Source of the DNA: UBA6186 sp050012295 | Lineage (GTDB): Bacteria > Pseudomonadota > Gammaproteobacteria > UBA6186 > Azoamicaceae | Length of the DNA: 23,189 nt | Direction: 5' to 3' | NCBI GenBank assembly: GCA_050012295.1 | Contig: JBEKHL010000021.1 | Coordinates: 1 to 23,189 of the forward strand | Shown here: one piece after another, positions 1 to 7,712 of the stretch | How the letters are laid out: every line of letters begins with the position of its first letter | Position numbering within the stretch: position 1 is the stretch's first letter | Position numbers and translations under genes: made by a program | The notes under the pieces: generated by a model | What the model was told of the DNA's origin: nothing | What the model saw: the letters and a program-made list of their open reading frames with translations, nothing else | Database searches by the model: none

Positions 1-59
1 TAACCTATATGGTTATTACTTGTTAATGACAATAAAGACTTTAATTTACGTATGTTTTA

Positions 60-110
60 CCCTCCTTCGCTTCGAAGGAGGGTGGCAGCGTTAGCTGCCG
101 GGTGGATGGG
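60..110. repeat. GC-rich double hairpin, REP-like palindromic repeat
   Basis: Two adjacent perfect hairpins lie here: a 10-bp stem (60-69 with 73-82, loop CTT) and a 6-bp stem (84-89 GGCAGC with 94-99 GCTGCC, loop GTTA), followed by GGGTGGATGGG. The GC content contrasts strongly with the surrounding AT-rich DNA, and the arrangement resembles dispersed REP/BIME elements. It lies downstream of pcnB but has no T-tract on either strand, so it is not a classical intrinsic terminator, although it could protect the 3' end of the mRNA. Only one copy is in the window, so its dispersed nature is inferred. Confidence 0.6.
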
Positions 111-157
111 CTTATGTTACACTTTTAGTCGCACCCTAGATAAGACTCTCGGTGGAT

Positions 158-1516
158 TTAAACTTCATTTAAAACTACTATATTTTCATCATTATTGTTT
201 TCATTGTTATCTTGATCGTCAATTTGTTTTCTAGCTGCTAAATATTTATGCCACCACCTGGCTGTTCGTTGTGCTTTTTTATCACCAGTTGTAGCTCTTA
301 ACAATAAAAACTCAAAAGCCATACCAAATTTACTAGAAGAACTTAATTTATTTGCTCTTTTGTCTGTTTTACCGGCAATTTTGGCTAATTTAACTTGCAA
401 TGTCCAAATATCTTTAATAAAAATCATTAATTTTTTAGATAAGCTTATGATTTTATTTTGCTCGGATAATAATTTTTCTGCTGCATATTTATACGCTATA
501 AATTCCGAAATCTTTTCTTTATCTTTATTTTTATCCTTATGTTCTGTTGCAACTATACGAACCTCGTTCCATAACAAAATAGCAATCAGCCAAGCTGGAT
601 TAATCTGTTCGTGATTAATAATTTTACCATCTATATCTTTTAATCCCTGGATTATAAAATTATTATTAAATTGCTTGACTTGTTTGTTAAGTGAACTCTG
701 CCAATGTGGGAATAAAATTTCTAATAATCCATATTGTTTTAATAATTTAAAAGACTCTAACGCATGTCCATAAAAAAACAATTTTACATATTCATCATAA
801 AGTCTAGCTGGAGCTATATTTAAAAGTAGTTCTTTTAAAGAAAAAATAGGTTGAGCAGTGTTAGCTGCAATAGAAAATTCTAATTTGGCAGCGAACCGTA
901 TTGCTCGCAACATTCTAACTGGATCTTCTCGATACCTAGTAGTTGGATCTCCTATTAAACATAATTGCTTAGCATATAAATCTTTAAGCCCGTCAACATA
1001 ATCAACTAAAGTATAATTAATAATGTTGTAATATAAAGCATTAATAGTAAAATCACGCCGCACCGCATCTTGCTCTATATTGCCATAAATATTATCTCGT
1101 AAAATCATGCCTTCTTCAGAATGATGTTTACGGTGAGAATGGCTAGCTCTAAAAGTCGCAACCTCTACAACATCTGATCCAAAATGAACATGCGCTAATT
1201 GAAACCTTCTACCAACAATATAACAATGTTTGAATAATTTTTTAATTTTTTCAGGATAAGCATTGGTTGCCACATCAAAATCTTTTGGTTGCCTGCCTAA
1301 CAATAAATCTCTAACACCACCACCCACTAAATAAGATTTATACCCATGATCTTTTAATTTATATAATACTCTTAATACATTTTTATTGATATTTTTACGT
1401 GAAATATTATGCTCTGAACGAGTAATAATAACTGGCACATAATTATTTAATTTTTCTAAATTTAAGGACAATCTTATAGTTTTAATAAAATTTTTTATTT
1501 TGTTTAAAATATTCAT
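158..1516 (-). CDS. pcnB: Poly(A) polymerase I (PcnB)
   Basis: Template-independent 3' polyadenylation of RNA, which in gammaproteobacteria marks transcripts and RNA fragments for decay. The class II nucleotidyltransferase head is clear: GGGVRD at residues 65-70, LLG at 72-74 and the metal-binding DFD at 79-81, followed by RRDFTINAL and DPVRMLRAIRFA, the usual PcnB/CCA-enzyme helices. The family is separated from CCA-adding enzymes by the N-terminal leader (VPVIITRSEHNISRK) and the basic C-terminal extension, both present here. At 452 aa the length is normal. It is the last gene of the rpsF-rpsR-rplI-dnaB-pcnB series, 9 nt after the dnaB stop, so it is probably cotranscribed; pcnB in this position is not the usual enterobacterial arrangement (there next to folK). 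The ribosome-binding site is weak, which fits translational coupling to dnaB. Confidence 0.93.
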   Translation of the reverse strand: MNILNKIKNFIKTIRLSLNLEKLNNYVPVIITRSEHNISRKNINKNVLRVLYKLKDHGYKSYLVGGGVRDLLLGRQPKDFDVATNAYPEKIKKLFKHCYIVGRRFQLAHVHFGSDVVEVATFRASHSHRKHHSEEGMILRDNIYGNIEQDAVRRDFTINALYYNIINYTLVDYVDGLKDLYAKQLCLIGDPTTRYREDPVRMLRAIRFAAKLEFSIAANTAQPIFSLKELLLNIAPARLYDEYVKLFFYGHALESFKLLKQYGLLEILFPHWQSSLNKQVKQFNNNFIIQGLKDIDGKIINHEQINPAWLIAILLWNEVRIVATEHKDKNKDKEKISEFIAYKYAAEKLLSEQNKIISLSKKLMIFIKDIWTLQVKLAKIAGKTDKRANKLSSSSKFGMAFEFLLLRATTGDKKAQRTARWWHKYLAARKQIDDQDNNENNNDENIVVLNEV

Positions 1517-1525
1517 TTACATTTT

Positions 1526-2914
1526 TTATATTACTGTTTGCTGCACAAAATTCTCAAAACGTGAAAAATGTCCAAGAAAAGTTAAACGCATCATACCCGT
1601 TGGGCCATTTCTCTGCTTGGCAATAATAATTTCTGCTGTACCTTTGTATGCACTTTCTTTATTATAAACTTCATCACGATAAATAAAAGCGATCAAATCT
1701 GCATCTTGTTCAATGGCCCCAGATTCACGTAAATCTGACATTATAGGACGCCGATCTGTACGCTGTTCCAAACTACGGTTTAATTGCGATAACGCAACTA
1801 CTGGAACATTTAATTCTCTAGCTAAAATTTTTAATGATCTAGAAATTTCGGAAATTTCTGCAGCACGATGTTCACTATTACCAGGCACTCGCATTAATTG
1901 TAAATAATCTACTACTATCATCCCTAATTCACCTTGTTCACGAATTAAGCGTCGTGCTCTAGCTCGTACTTCTATTGGGCTCAACGAACCAGAATCATCA
2001 ATAAACATTTTTCTAGCAGCCATCATTGCAATAGCTGAAGATAGTCTAGGCCAATCATCATCATGTAACTGCCCACTACGAATACGTTGTAATTCAATTC
2101 TAGCTAATGATGCTAACATCCTCATAGCTAACTGTTCCGCAGGCATTTCCATACTAAAAATTAATACTGGCTTATCAGTTTTCATACTAATCCACTCAGC
2201 AATATTCATAGCAAAAGTGGTTTTCCCCATGGATGGACGACCAGCAATAATAACTAAATCTGCACGCTGCAATCCAGAAGTAAGTTTATCGAAATCTACA
2301 AATCCCGAAGAAATCCCAGTAATAGGTGAATCAGATTCTGATAACAACTCTATGCGCGCAATAGTATTAGTTAAAACCTCGGCAATAGTTTTAATACCTT
2401 GTTGACCAAGAGATTGATGCTCAGCAATAGCAAATACTTTCCGCTCTGCCTCATCTACCAATTCTTTAGCTATTTTACCTTTAGAATTAAAACCTAATTC
2501 CGTAATAGCCTCACCAACCCCTATCAATTTTCTTAATAAAGATTTCTCTTTAACAATATCTGCATATGCAATAATATTGGCAGCACTAGGAGTGTTTTTA
2601 GCTAAGGCACCTAAATAAGCTAAATCCGTATATATTTCTGACACTGTTATAACATCTATCGGCTTATTTTGTACCACTAACCCAGATATAGCCTGAAAAA
2701 TTAATTGATGATCGCGTCTATAAAAATCATTAGTAACAATACGATCGGCAATTTGATCCCAAGCTTCTGAATCTAACATTAAACCACCCAATACAGCTTG
2801 TTCAGCTTCTATAGAGTGTGGTGGGATTTTAAAAGTCTGAACAACTGAATCTTCAATAGAATTATTAGAAAATGCATCTACTGGAGAATTTTCTGGCTTT
2901 GAACTAATTTCCAT
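1526..2914 (-). CDS. dnaB: Replicative DNA helicase DnaB
   Basis: Hexameric 5'-3' helicase of the replication fork that recruits primase. Residues about 30-130 form the N-terminal helical domain beginning PPHSIEAEQAVLG. A linker follows, then the RecA-like ATPase with Walker A GRPSMGKT at 225-232, Walker B MIVVDYLQLM and the conserved SDLRESGAIEQDAD segment that carries the arginine-finger region. The 462-aa length is normal and there is no intein. It sits 41 nt after rplI, the classical rpsF-rpsR-rplI-dnaB order seen in many Proteobacteria, where replication and ribosomal protein genes are cotranscribed. A GGA precedes the ATG by a usual distance. Confidence 0.97.
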   Translation of the reverse strand: MEISSKPENSPVDAFSNNSIEDSVVQTFKIPPHSIEAEQAVLGGLMLDSEAWDQIADRIVTNDFYRRDHQLIFQAISGLVVQNKPIDVITVSEIYTDLAYLGALAKNTPSAANIIAYADIVKEKSLLRKLIGVGEAITELGFNSKGKIAKELVDEAERKVFAIAEHQSLGQQGIKTIAEVLTNTIARIELLSESDSPITGISSGFVDFDKLTSGLQRADLVIIAGRPSMGKTTFAMNIAEWISMKTDKPVLIFSMEMPAEQLAMRMLASLARIELQRIRSGQLHDDDWPRLSSAIAMMAARKMFIDDSGSLSPIEVRARARRLIREQGELGMIVVDYLQLMRVPGNSEHRAAEISEISRSLKILARELNVPVVALSQLNRSLEQRTDRRPIMSDLRESGAIEQDADLIAFIYRDEVYNKESAYKGTAEIIIAKQRNGPTGMMRLTFLGHFSRFENFVQQTVI

Positions 2915-2955
2915 GTAAATTCCGATTTTATGCTACATATAAGCATAATAAATAT

Positions 2956-3408
2956 TTACTTTTTAGCTATAATAGTTACAGCTACTGTGGTCTGGATTTC
3001 TCCATGATTTAAACCTAATTTTATTTCATAGGAGCCCAATTCTTTTATAGAGCCGTGAGGTAGCTGTACTTCTTGCTTTTTAACATCAAAGCCTGCAGCA
3101 ACTATAGCGTCAGCAATATCTGCAACCCCTATAGAACCATATAATTTACCTTCCTCGCTCACCAAAGCAGCTAGTTCTATATGTACTCCATTTAAAACAG
3201 CTGCACGTTGCTCTAATTTTTTAATTCGTTCGATTTCTTTTTTATGCAACTCTTCTTTACGCTCTTCAAAATATTTAATATTTTCTGATGTTGCTAATAC
3301 TGCTTTTTTCTTTGGTAACAAATAATTTCTAGCATACCCTGGCTTAACTTTAATTTTTTTACCTAAAGTTCCAAGATTTCTTACATTTTCTAAAAGTATT
3401 AATTCCAC
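2956..3408 (-). CDS. rplI: 50S ribosomal protein L9
   Basis: Binds 23S rRNA near the base of the L1 stalk and helps maintain reading frame. The N-terminal RNA-binding domain (MELILLENVRNLG, then GKKIKVKPGYARNYLLP) is an almost textbook match. A charged central helix (about residues 42-75) leads to the C-terminal domain with the conserved LYGSIG segment. The 150-aa length is normal. It lies between rpsR (18 nt) and dnaB (41 nt) in the ribosomal/replication operon. Confidence 0.98.
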   Translation of the reverse strand: MELILLENVRNLGTLGKKIKVKPGYARNYLLPKKKAVLATSENIKYFEERKEELHKKEIERIKKLEQRAAVLNGVHIELAALVSEEGKLYGSIGVADIADAIVAAGFDVKKQEVQLPHGSIKELGSYEIKLGLNHGEIQTTVAVTIIAKK

Positions 3409-3426
3409 TGTCTACCTACCTTCTAT

Positions 3427-3651
3427 TTAATCACAATATGGTAATAATCCTACAAATCTAGCTAATTTAATCGATTTAGCTAACATTCTTTGAAAACGAG
3501 CATTAGTCCCAGTAATACGGCTAGGAACTATTTTACCACTTTCTGTAATAAAACCCCGCAACATCCAATGATCTTTATAATCAATTTGTTTAGCTCCATC
3601 CCTAGTAAACTTACAAAACTTTTTACGTCTTTTATTATTATACATTGTCAT
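3427..3651 (-). CDS. rpsR: 30S ribosomal protein S18
   Basis: Small-subunit platform protein that heterodimerises with S6. The 74-aa sequence shows the family core: a basic N-terminus (NNKRRKKFCKF), the IDYKD turn, LRGFITESGKIVPSRITG and the C-terminal LAKSIKLARFVGLLPY. It starts 29 nt after rpsF, whose product is its binding partner, so cotranscription is expected. An AGGG lies upstream of two close ATG codons (MTM); the first is used here, and the second would shorten the protein by two residues. Confidence 0.98.
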   Translation of the reverse strand: MTMYNNKRRKKFCKFTRDGAKQIDYKDHWMLRGFITESGKIVPSRITGTNARFQRMLAKSIKLARFVGLLPYCD

Positions 3652-3680
3652 ATTATTTTAACCCTTATAATTTTTAAACT

Positions 3681-4118
3681 CTATTCAAAATCACCAGAAT
3701 CTAAATTTGCAGTAGTAGCAGCTATTCCAGGTTCTTGTTTTGGCTCATAATACCCGTTGTAATTGCTATCTTTACTGGTCTTTTCAACATCTTTGTTATC
3801 TTTATTCTTAAAGAATACTGAAGGCTCTATTATGGCCTCATCACAATTAGTAATTAAATTACGAATTACTGCATCATTAAACTTAAATGCATTAGTTAAT
3901 TCAACAATAACGGTTTTTTCGCATTCAATGTTTAATAATACATAATGAGCTTTATGTAACTTATTAATTTGATAGGCTAATTGTAATTTACCCCAATCTT
4001 CCTGACGATGAATTTTACCGTTACCTTTTGTTATAATAGCTCGATAACGTTCGACCATAGCTGGCACTTGATTGCTTTGATCTGGATGTATTAACAGTAG
4101 TATTTCATAATGTCGCAT
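3681..4118 (-). CDS. rpsF: 30S ribosomal protein S6
   Basis: Central-domain 16S rRNA-binding protein that pairs with S18. It begins MRHYEILLLIHPDQSNQV and contains the conserved GKIHRQEDWGKLQLAYQI strand and AHYVLLNIECE. The 145-aa length includes a hydrophilic, acidic C-terminal tail of about 40 residues (rich in D, K, N and E, ending SGDFE), as is common in gammaproteobacterial S6; in enterobacteria the tail can be glutamylated by RimK, but no ATE-type tail is visible here. The start is supported by a good AGGGG site upstream. It is the first gene of the operon, with its promoter expected in 4119-4354. Confidence 0.97.
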   Translation of the reverse strand: MRHYEILLLIHPDQSNQVPAMVERYRAIITKGNGKIHRQEDWGKLQLAYQINKLHKAHYVLLNIECEKTVIVELTNAFKFNDAVIRNLITNCDEAIIEPSVFFKNKDNKDVEKTSKDSNYNGYYEPKQEPGIAATTANLDSGDFE

Positions 4119-4354
4119 GTAATAACCCCTTTCGGTTTAATCAGCCTAAAAATTTATAATATTTAAGGCAAGGAGAGTAAATAATAATTTAAGGCTCAAT
4201 TCTATAAGGCTAACCGTTGAATTTCAACTGTTTTATAATTTATGTTAGCAATTCGAAAAACTTATTTTAGTTAAACACGTAACACAAACTTGACTGGTGT
4301 TAATTTGTATGTCACCATAAATTATAGTTAAAAACAAAATACCAAAGTTAAATT
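4119..4354. promoter_or_regulatory. Divergent intergenic region between rpsF and the L,D-transpeptidase gene
   Basis: This 236-bp AT-rich spacer must hold the minus-strand promoter of the ribosomal operon and the plus-strand promoter of the L,D-transpeptidase gene. A short inverted repeat GTTGAA-T-TTCAAC occurs at 4213-4225, and a TTGACT at 4290-4295 could be a -35 element for the rightward gene, but I could not find a well-spaced -10 for it. No autoregulatory S6/S18 RNA structure could be confirmed by eye. Confidence 0.35.
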
Positions 4355-5002
4355 ATGATCTCAAGAAAAACATTAATTATTTTATTATGCTTTATTGTAA
4401 ATATAAACGCCATTGCAGCAACTGGGCTAAATAGCCCTATTATCACTACAGAATATAAATCTACTTTAAATTATTTAACAAATAAAAAAAAATTAACTAT
4501 CTCGCAAAATTTTTTAATTATTATTGATACTAAAACTCAAAAATTATCTTTATACAACCCATCTGGAGTATTATTAAAATCATATATTGTATCAACTAGC
4601 AAAAAAGGCTTGGGACAATTAATAGGTAGCCGTAAAACTCCAGCAGGTTTACATAAAATTGTTGAAAAAATCGGCCATAATGTACCGCTATATGGAATTT
4701 TTCGTAAACGCCAATTCACAAACACTGTCTGGAAAAAACCTTCTTCAAATAAACTCCATAAAAAAGATTTTATTGTAACAAGAATATTACGTTTAGAAGG
4801 CCTAGAACCAGGAATTAATTACGGCAAAAATAATTATGGTCAAATCGTAGATAGCTTTAATCGAGGAATTTATATCCATGCAACCACTATGGAATGGAAG
4901 CTTGGCACCACATCTACCATTGGTTGTATACATTTAAATTCAACAGATATGATTGAATTATTTAATACCATACCTATAGATTCTTTAGTTATGATTTACT
5001 AA
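4355..5002 (+). CDS. Secreted L,D-transpeptidase (YkuD domain)
   Basis: Predicted periplasmic peptidoglycan-modifying enzyme that forms 3-3 crosslinks or attaches proteins to peptidoglycan. Residues 1-22 form a signal peptide (basic SRK, hydrophobic core, ending AIAA). The YkuD fold follows: ILIIDTK-type strand at about 53-60, GSRKTPAGLHKI at 91-102, then the catalytic region with H175 (GIYIHATT) and the nucleophile C191 in STIGCIHL. The usual SHGCIRM/L motif is altered: the His before Gly is Ile and the Arg after Cys-Ile is His, but the catalytic Cys and upstream His are retained, so activity is plausible. The 215-aa length fits a single-domain member. No lipobox or LysM domain is seen. It is transcribed divergently from rpsF and convergently with the next gene. 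Confidence 0.85.
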   Translation: MISRKTLIILLCFIVNINAIAATGLNSPIITTEYKSTLNYLTNKKKLTISQNFLIIIDTKTQKLSLYNPSGVLLKSYIVSTSKKGLGQLIGSRKTPAGLHKIVEKIGHNVPLYGIFRKRQFTNTVWKKPSSNKLHKKDFIVTRILRLEGLEPGINYGKNNYGQIVDSFNRGIYIHATTMEWKLGTTSTIGCIHLNSTDMIELFNTIPIDSLVMIY

Positions 5003-5020
5003 CAAACTTTTTCTGAACTA

Positions 5021-5329
5021 TCAAAACAAAAAACTATATTTCTCAGCCCAATCCAATTTACGACGTTCTTTCATAATTTTTTGCTCTAGTTCATTTGTGT
5101 TTCTAGTAGGCTTAAAATATTGATAAGCTGTATAGGCAAACAACAACCCTGCACCAACCACCCCAGCAGCCCTAACATTAGCAGCATATTTAGTAGCTCT
5201 AGCTCCTATCTGGGCTACTTCAACATCAACTTTTAATTTTTCTTTTGCTACATTTAATTTATCTTGTTCCATGATCAATTTTAGCTCCCCCAAAGAACGT
5301 GGTTTAATTCCGCGCAAAAATCCTCGCAT
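5021..5329 (-). CDS. Small protein with one predicted membrane helix, function unknown
   Basis: I do not recognise this 102-aa protein. It has a basic N-terminus (MRGFLRGIKPRS), a charged predicted helix (about 18-45, EQDKLNVAKEKLKVDVEV), a glycine/alanine-rich hydrophobic segment at about 53-70 (AAGVVGAGLLFAYTAYQYF) that could span the membrane once, and a charged C-terminal helix. An AGGAA lies about 9-10 nt upstream of the ATG, supporting the start. It converges with the L,D-transpeptidase gene 18 nt away, without an obvious terminator between them. Coding character rests on length, the ribosome-binding site and sensible composition. Confidence 0.6.
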   Translation of the reverse strand: MRGFLRGIKPRSLGELKLIMEQDKLNVAKEKLKVDVEVAQIGARATKYAANVRAAGVVGAGLLFAYTAYQYFKPTRNTNELEQKIMKERRKLDWAEKYSFLF

Positions 5330-5485
5330 AAATTTAAGTTCCTATTTTATACACTATTACAATATAATTAATATAAATAAGATTGCAAAAAAATATTATT
5401 GTTAGATGTCTACATTATGTTTGTTTTTAATAATTTTTTATGATAACCTAATATCAATAGCATACATATATAAGCAGGTATTTTA

Positions 5486-6019
5486 ATGAAGCTAAAAATA
5501 ATTCTTTTAGCAGAACTTCCACAAGAAGAGCGTAAAGTAATTATTAATATTCTTGCTGAATGGAATTATAATGCATGGCATAAATATGACTCTGCTGTAA
5601 CTATAGAGCGTTCAAAAAAACGTTTTGAAGAAAGAGCTTTAAATAAAGATAAGCTTCCTTTAACTATAATTGCTCTTAACGAATCCATCAGTAATCTTGA
5701 AAACAGTGTTATTGGGATGGTTACTCTAAAAGAATCAGTCCCAATTGTTGGATACGACGACCGAAAACCATGGTTAGGTAGTTTAATAGTATTAGAACAA
5801 TATCAAAATCAAGGAATAGGTACCAAGTTAGTAAATAAAGCATCAGAATTAGCTGTAATGTTAAGTTTTAAAGAGCTTTTTTTATTTACTTCTGATTCTT
5901 ATATGCCAACATGGTATTCAAATAAAAAACGTGGTTGGGAATTTTTAAGTAAAGATATTTACCTTAAAGGTGCTCCCGAAGAACACGAAATTACTATCTT
6001 GAAAAAAAGGTTAATTTAA
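5486..6019 (+). CDS. GNAT-family N-acetyltransferase
   Basis: Predicted acetyl-CoA-dependent acetyltransferase of unknown substrate. The acetyl-CoA pyrophosphate-binding motif A is clear at about residues 98-118: LGSLIVLEQYQNQGIGTKLV, containing Q/R-x-x-G-x-G/A as QNQGIG. It is followed by the motif B segment with LFTSDS and a WYSNKKRGWEF end resembling the usual Y-x-K-x-G-F/W element. A preceding strand (VIGMVTLKES) fits the GNAT beta-4. The 177-aa length is normal. A CAGGT lies upstream of the ATG. A second, decayed GNAT fragment occurs at 10379-10537, but the two do not look like recent copies of each other. Confidence 0.82.
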   Translation: MKLKIILLAELPQEERKVIINILAEWNYNAWHKYDSAVTIERSKKRFEERALNKDKLPLTIIALNESISNLENSVIGMVTLKESVPIVGYDDRKPWLGSLIVLEQYQNQGIGTKLVNKASELAVMLSFKELFLFTSDSYMPTWYSNKKRGWEFLSKDIYLKGAPEEHEITILKKRLI

Positions 6020-6040
6020 TTAATTTACCTACAATCAGTT

Positions 6041-6073
6041 TCAGCAAACACAGGCCTGTAACTCATCGGACAT
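6041..6073 (-). pseudogene. Short relic of a bioB coding segment
   Basis: Bases 6053-6073 match 9074-9094 inside the intact bioB gene at 20 of 21 positions, and the similarity continues with two small gaps to 6041. Read on the minus strand it gives MSDELQA and then diverges into CVC and a stop, against MSDELQALCFF in BioB. It lies between the GNAT gene and the Fic promoter. The simplest reading is a leftover of a second biotin synthase gene. A chance 20/21 match in a GC-mixed segment is unlikely, but the fragment is very short. Confidence 0.5.
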
Positions 6074-6078
6074 TAAAA

Positions 6079-6128
6079 TTGACTTTTCTCACATAATGTC
6101 ACATAATGTCACGTTGAGAATCGCAGGA
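6079..6128 (+). promoter_or_regulatory. Fic promoter with tandem palindromic operator and ribosome-binding site
   Basis: TTGACT (6079-6084), 17 bp, CATAAT (6102-6107) makes a good sigma-70 promoter. The spacer and -10 are covered by two tandem copies of the odd palindrome ACAT-A-ATGT (6091-6099 and 6101-6109), repeated with an exact 10-bp period, so two regulator units would bind the same helix face. AGGA at 6125-6128 then serves the ATG at 6137. Operator function is inferred; the Fic protein itself ends in a winged-helix-like domain and could be the repressor. Confidence 0.6.
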
Positions 6129-6136
6129 TGATATTT

Positions 6137-7222
6137 ATGAATTGGCAAAGTTTTCGTGTACATCAACGTTTGGTTTTAGATCCATCTGTAATCGAAGATA
6201 TTTATTCCAGTATTGCAAAGATTGATAGTGTTAAACAAAGTTGGCAAATAACCGGTAAGCTCTTACCTCAAACAATTGAACGTTTAACTCGTTCGGTGAT
6301 TATAACCTCTACTGGCGCATCTAATCGAATAGAGGGTAATAAACTTACTGATATTGAAGTTGAAGGATTATACAAAAATCTTCGTATAAAAAAATTTAAA
6401 ACTCGCGACGAACAAGAAATAGCTGGATATATACAATGCTTGGAATTGATATTTGATAATTATACAGATATTCCTATTAGTGAATCTTCTATTCTACAAT
6501 TGCACAACAATATGTTGATGCATAGTGATAAAGATATGCGGCATAAAGGGACTTACAAATTTGGCTCTAATAGAGTTGAGGCAAGAAATCATTACGGCAA
6601 TGTGGTTGGTGTAATTTTTGATCCAACACCACCACATTTAGTTAAAAAGGAAATGCAGGAATTGATAACTTGGTATAACTGGGCGATAAGTACAAAAGCA
6701 AAGCATCCTTTGATCCTTATTGCTAATTTTATATTTGAATATTTAGCTATTCATCCTTTTCAAGATGGGAATGGCAGAACAAGTCGATTACTGACAAATT
6801 TATTGCTTATGCAAAACGGTTATTTATTTACGCAAGTTGTTTCCCATGAGCGGATTATCGAGTCTAAAAAGGTAGACTATTATCTTGCCCTAAATAAGAC
6901 TCAAAATACTTGGAAAACCAATTATGAAAATATTGCTCCTTGGCTATTATATTTCCTTTGTATAGTAAAAGATCAAAGTACCCAAGCTTTAAAAATTATT
7001 GAAGGTGATAACATAGAGTATTTACTTTCTGAAAAACAATTAGCATTATGGCAATGGGCTATAAATTATAATGAAGGATTTAGTCGAAAAGATGCTGTAG
7101 GAGCACTAAGATTTCCAGAACGAACCATTGAATCTATTATAAAAAAATTAGTAGATTTAAAGCGTTTAGAAAGGATAGGTGAAGGTAGAGCTACGCGTTA
7201 TAGGCTTATAGCTGAAAAATAA
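6137..7222 (+). CDS. Fic-domain protein with inhibitory helix and C-terminal winged helix
   Basis: Predicted AMP-transferase (or other nucleotidyl/phosphoryl-transferase) that modifies protein hydroxyl groups. The catalytic loop HPFQDGNGRTSR is complete (about residues 206-217). The N-terminal inhibitory motif (S/T)xxxE(G/N) is present as SNRIEGN (about 62-68), so it is a class II, self-inhibited Fic protein with the Glu that competes with the catalytic Arg for ATP. The C-terminus (RFPERTIESIIKKL, then RIGEGRATRYRL) is a winged-helix-type DNA-binding module. The start is placed at 6137 (MNWQSF) because AGGA at 6125-6128 is 8 nt away; the ATG at 6128 overlaps that site. Length is 361 aa. The promoter carries tandem palindromes, suggesting autoregulation. 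The target protein is unknown. Confidence 0.92.
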   Translation: MNWQSFRVHQRLVLDPSVIEDIYSSIAKIDSVKQSWQITGKLLPQTIERLTRSVIITSTGASNRIEGNKLTDIEVEGLYKNLRIKKFKTRDEQEIAGYIQCLELIFDNYTDIPISESSILQLHNNMLMHSDKDMRHKGTYKFGSNRVEARNHYGNVVGVIFDPTPPHLVKKEMQELITWYNWAISTKAKHPLILIANFIFEYLAIHPFQDGNGRTSRLLTNLLLMQNGYLFTQVVSHERIIESKKVDYYLALNKTQNTWKTNYENIAPWLLYFLCIVKDQSTQALKIIEGDNIEYLLSEKQLALWQWAINYNEGFSRKDAVGALRFPERTIESIIKKLVDLKRLERIGEGRATRYRLIAEK

Positions 7223-7248
7223 CTTTATGCATATTCCTAATTACTTTC

Positions 7249-7701
7249 TCACCATTTTTCAGATGGAGTCACATCACAAAAATATTCTTTGAGTCTCCTT
7301 TTACTCCCAGGAGATGTTATTTCTGGAATTTCATCATAATTATACCAATGGTATTCGGCAATCTCAGGGCTATGTGATTCAATTTGATTATATTTACTCA
7401 CAACAAACAAAAATACATAATCGGTAGCCCCATAAATATTATTTATATAACACCCAAATAATTTTAGTTCACCTTCAATACAAATCCCTACCTCTTCTAT
7501 AAGTTCCCGCTTAATTGCCGCTGGTATTGACTCATTTCTATCTACCCCACCACCTGGCAAAAACCACCCTGCTCCGTAAGAATGTTTTACTAATAAGATC
7601 TTATTTTCTTGATTTAATACAATAGCTCTTACCCCAAGAGTTGAAATTCTTAATAGCTTTTGTATTTTTCTATAAATAATTGCAAAAAATGTGTAAAACA
7701 A
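7249..7701 (-). CDS. Nudix hydrolase
   Basis: Hydrolase of nucleoside diphosphates linked to another moiety; substrate unknown. The Nudix box GX5EX7REUXEEXGU is complete at residues 51-73: G51, E57, then REL-I-EE-V-G-I at 65-73. The N-terminal stretch before TLGVRAIVLN (about 20 residues) is hydrophobic and basic, as in a subgroup whose domain begins TLGVRA. The start is TTG at 7701 with AGG about 8 nt upstream, since no ATG or GTG fits the leader. It lies 11 nt after the SpeD-like gene and is the third gene of the operon headed by the class D beta-lactamase-like gene. Length is 150 aa. Confidence 0.88.
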   Translation of the reverse strand: MFYTFFAIIYRKIQKLLRISTLGVRAIVLNQENKILLVKHSYGAGWFLPGGGVDRNESIPAAIKRELIEEVGICIEGELKLFGCYINNIYGATDYVFLFVVSKYNQIESHSPEIAEYHWYNYDEIPEITSPGSKRRLKEYFCDVTPSEKW

Positions 7702-7712
7702 GATAAACCTAT

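Noticed and set aside
6128..6136. Upstream ATG for the first Fic protein
   Set aside because: It overlaps the AGGA that is correctly spaced for the ATG at 6137.
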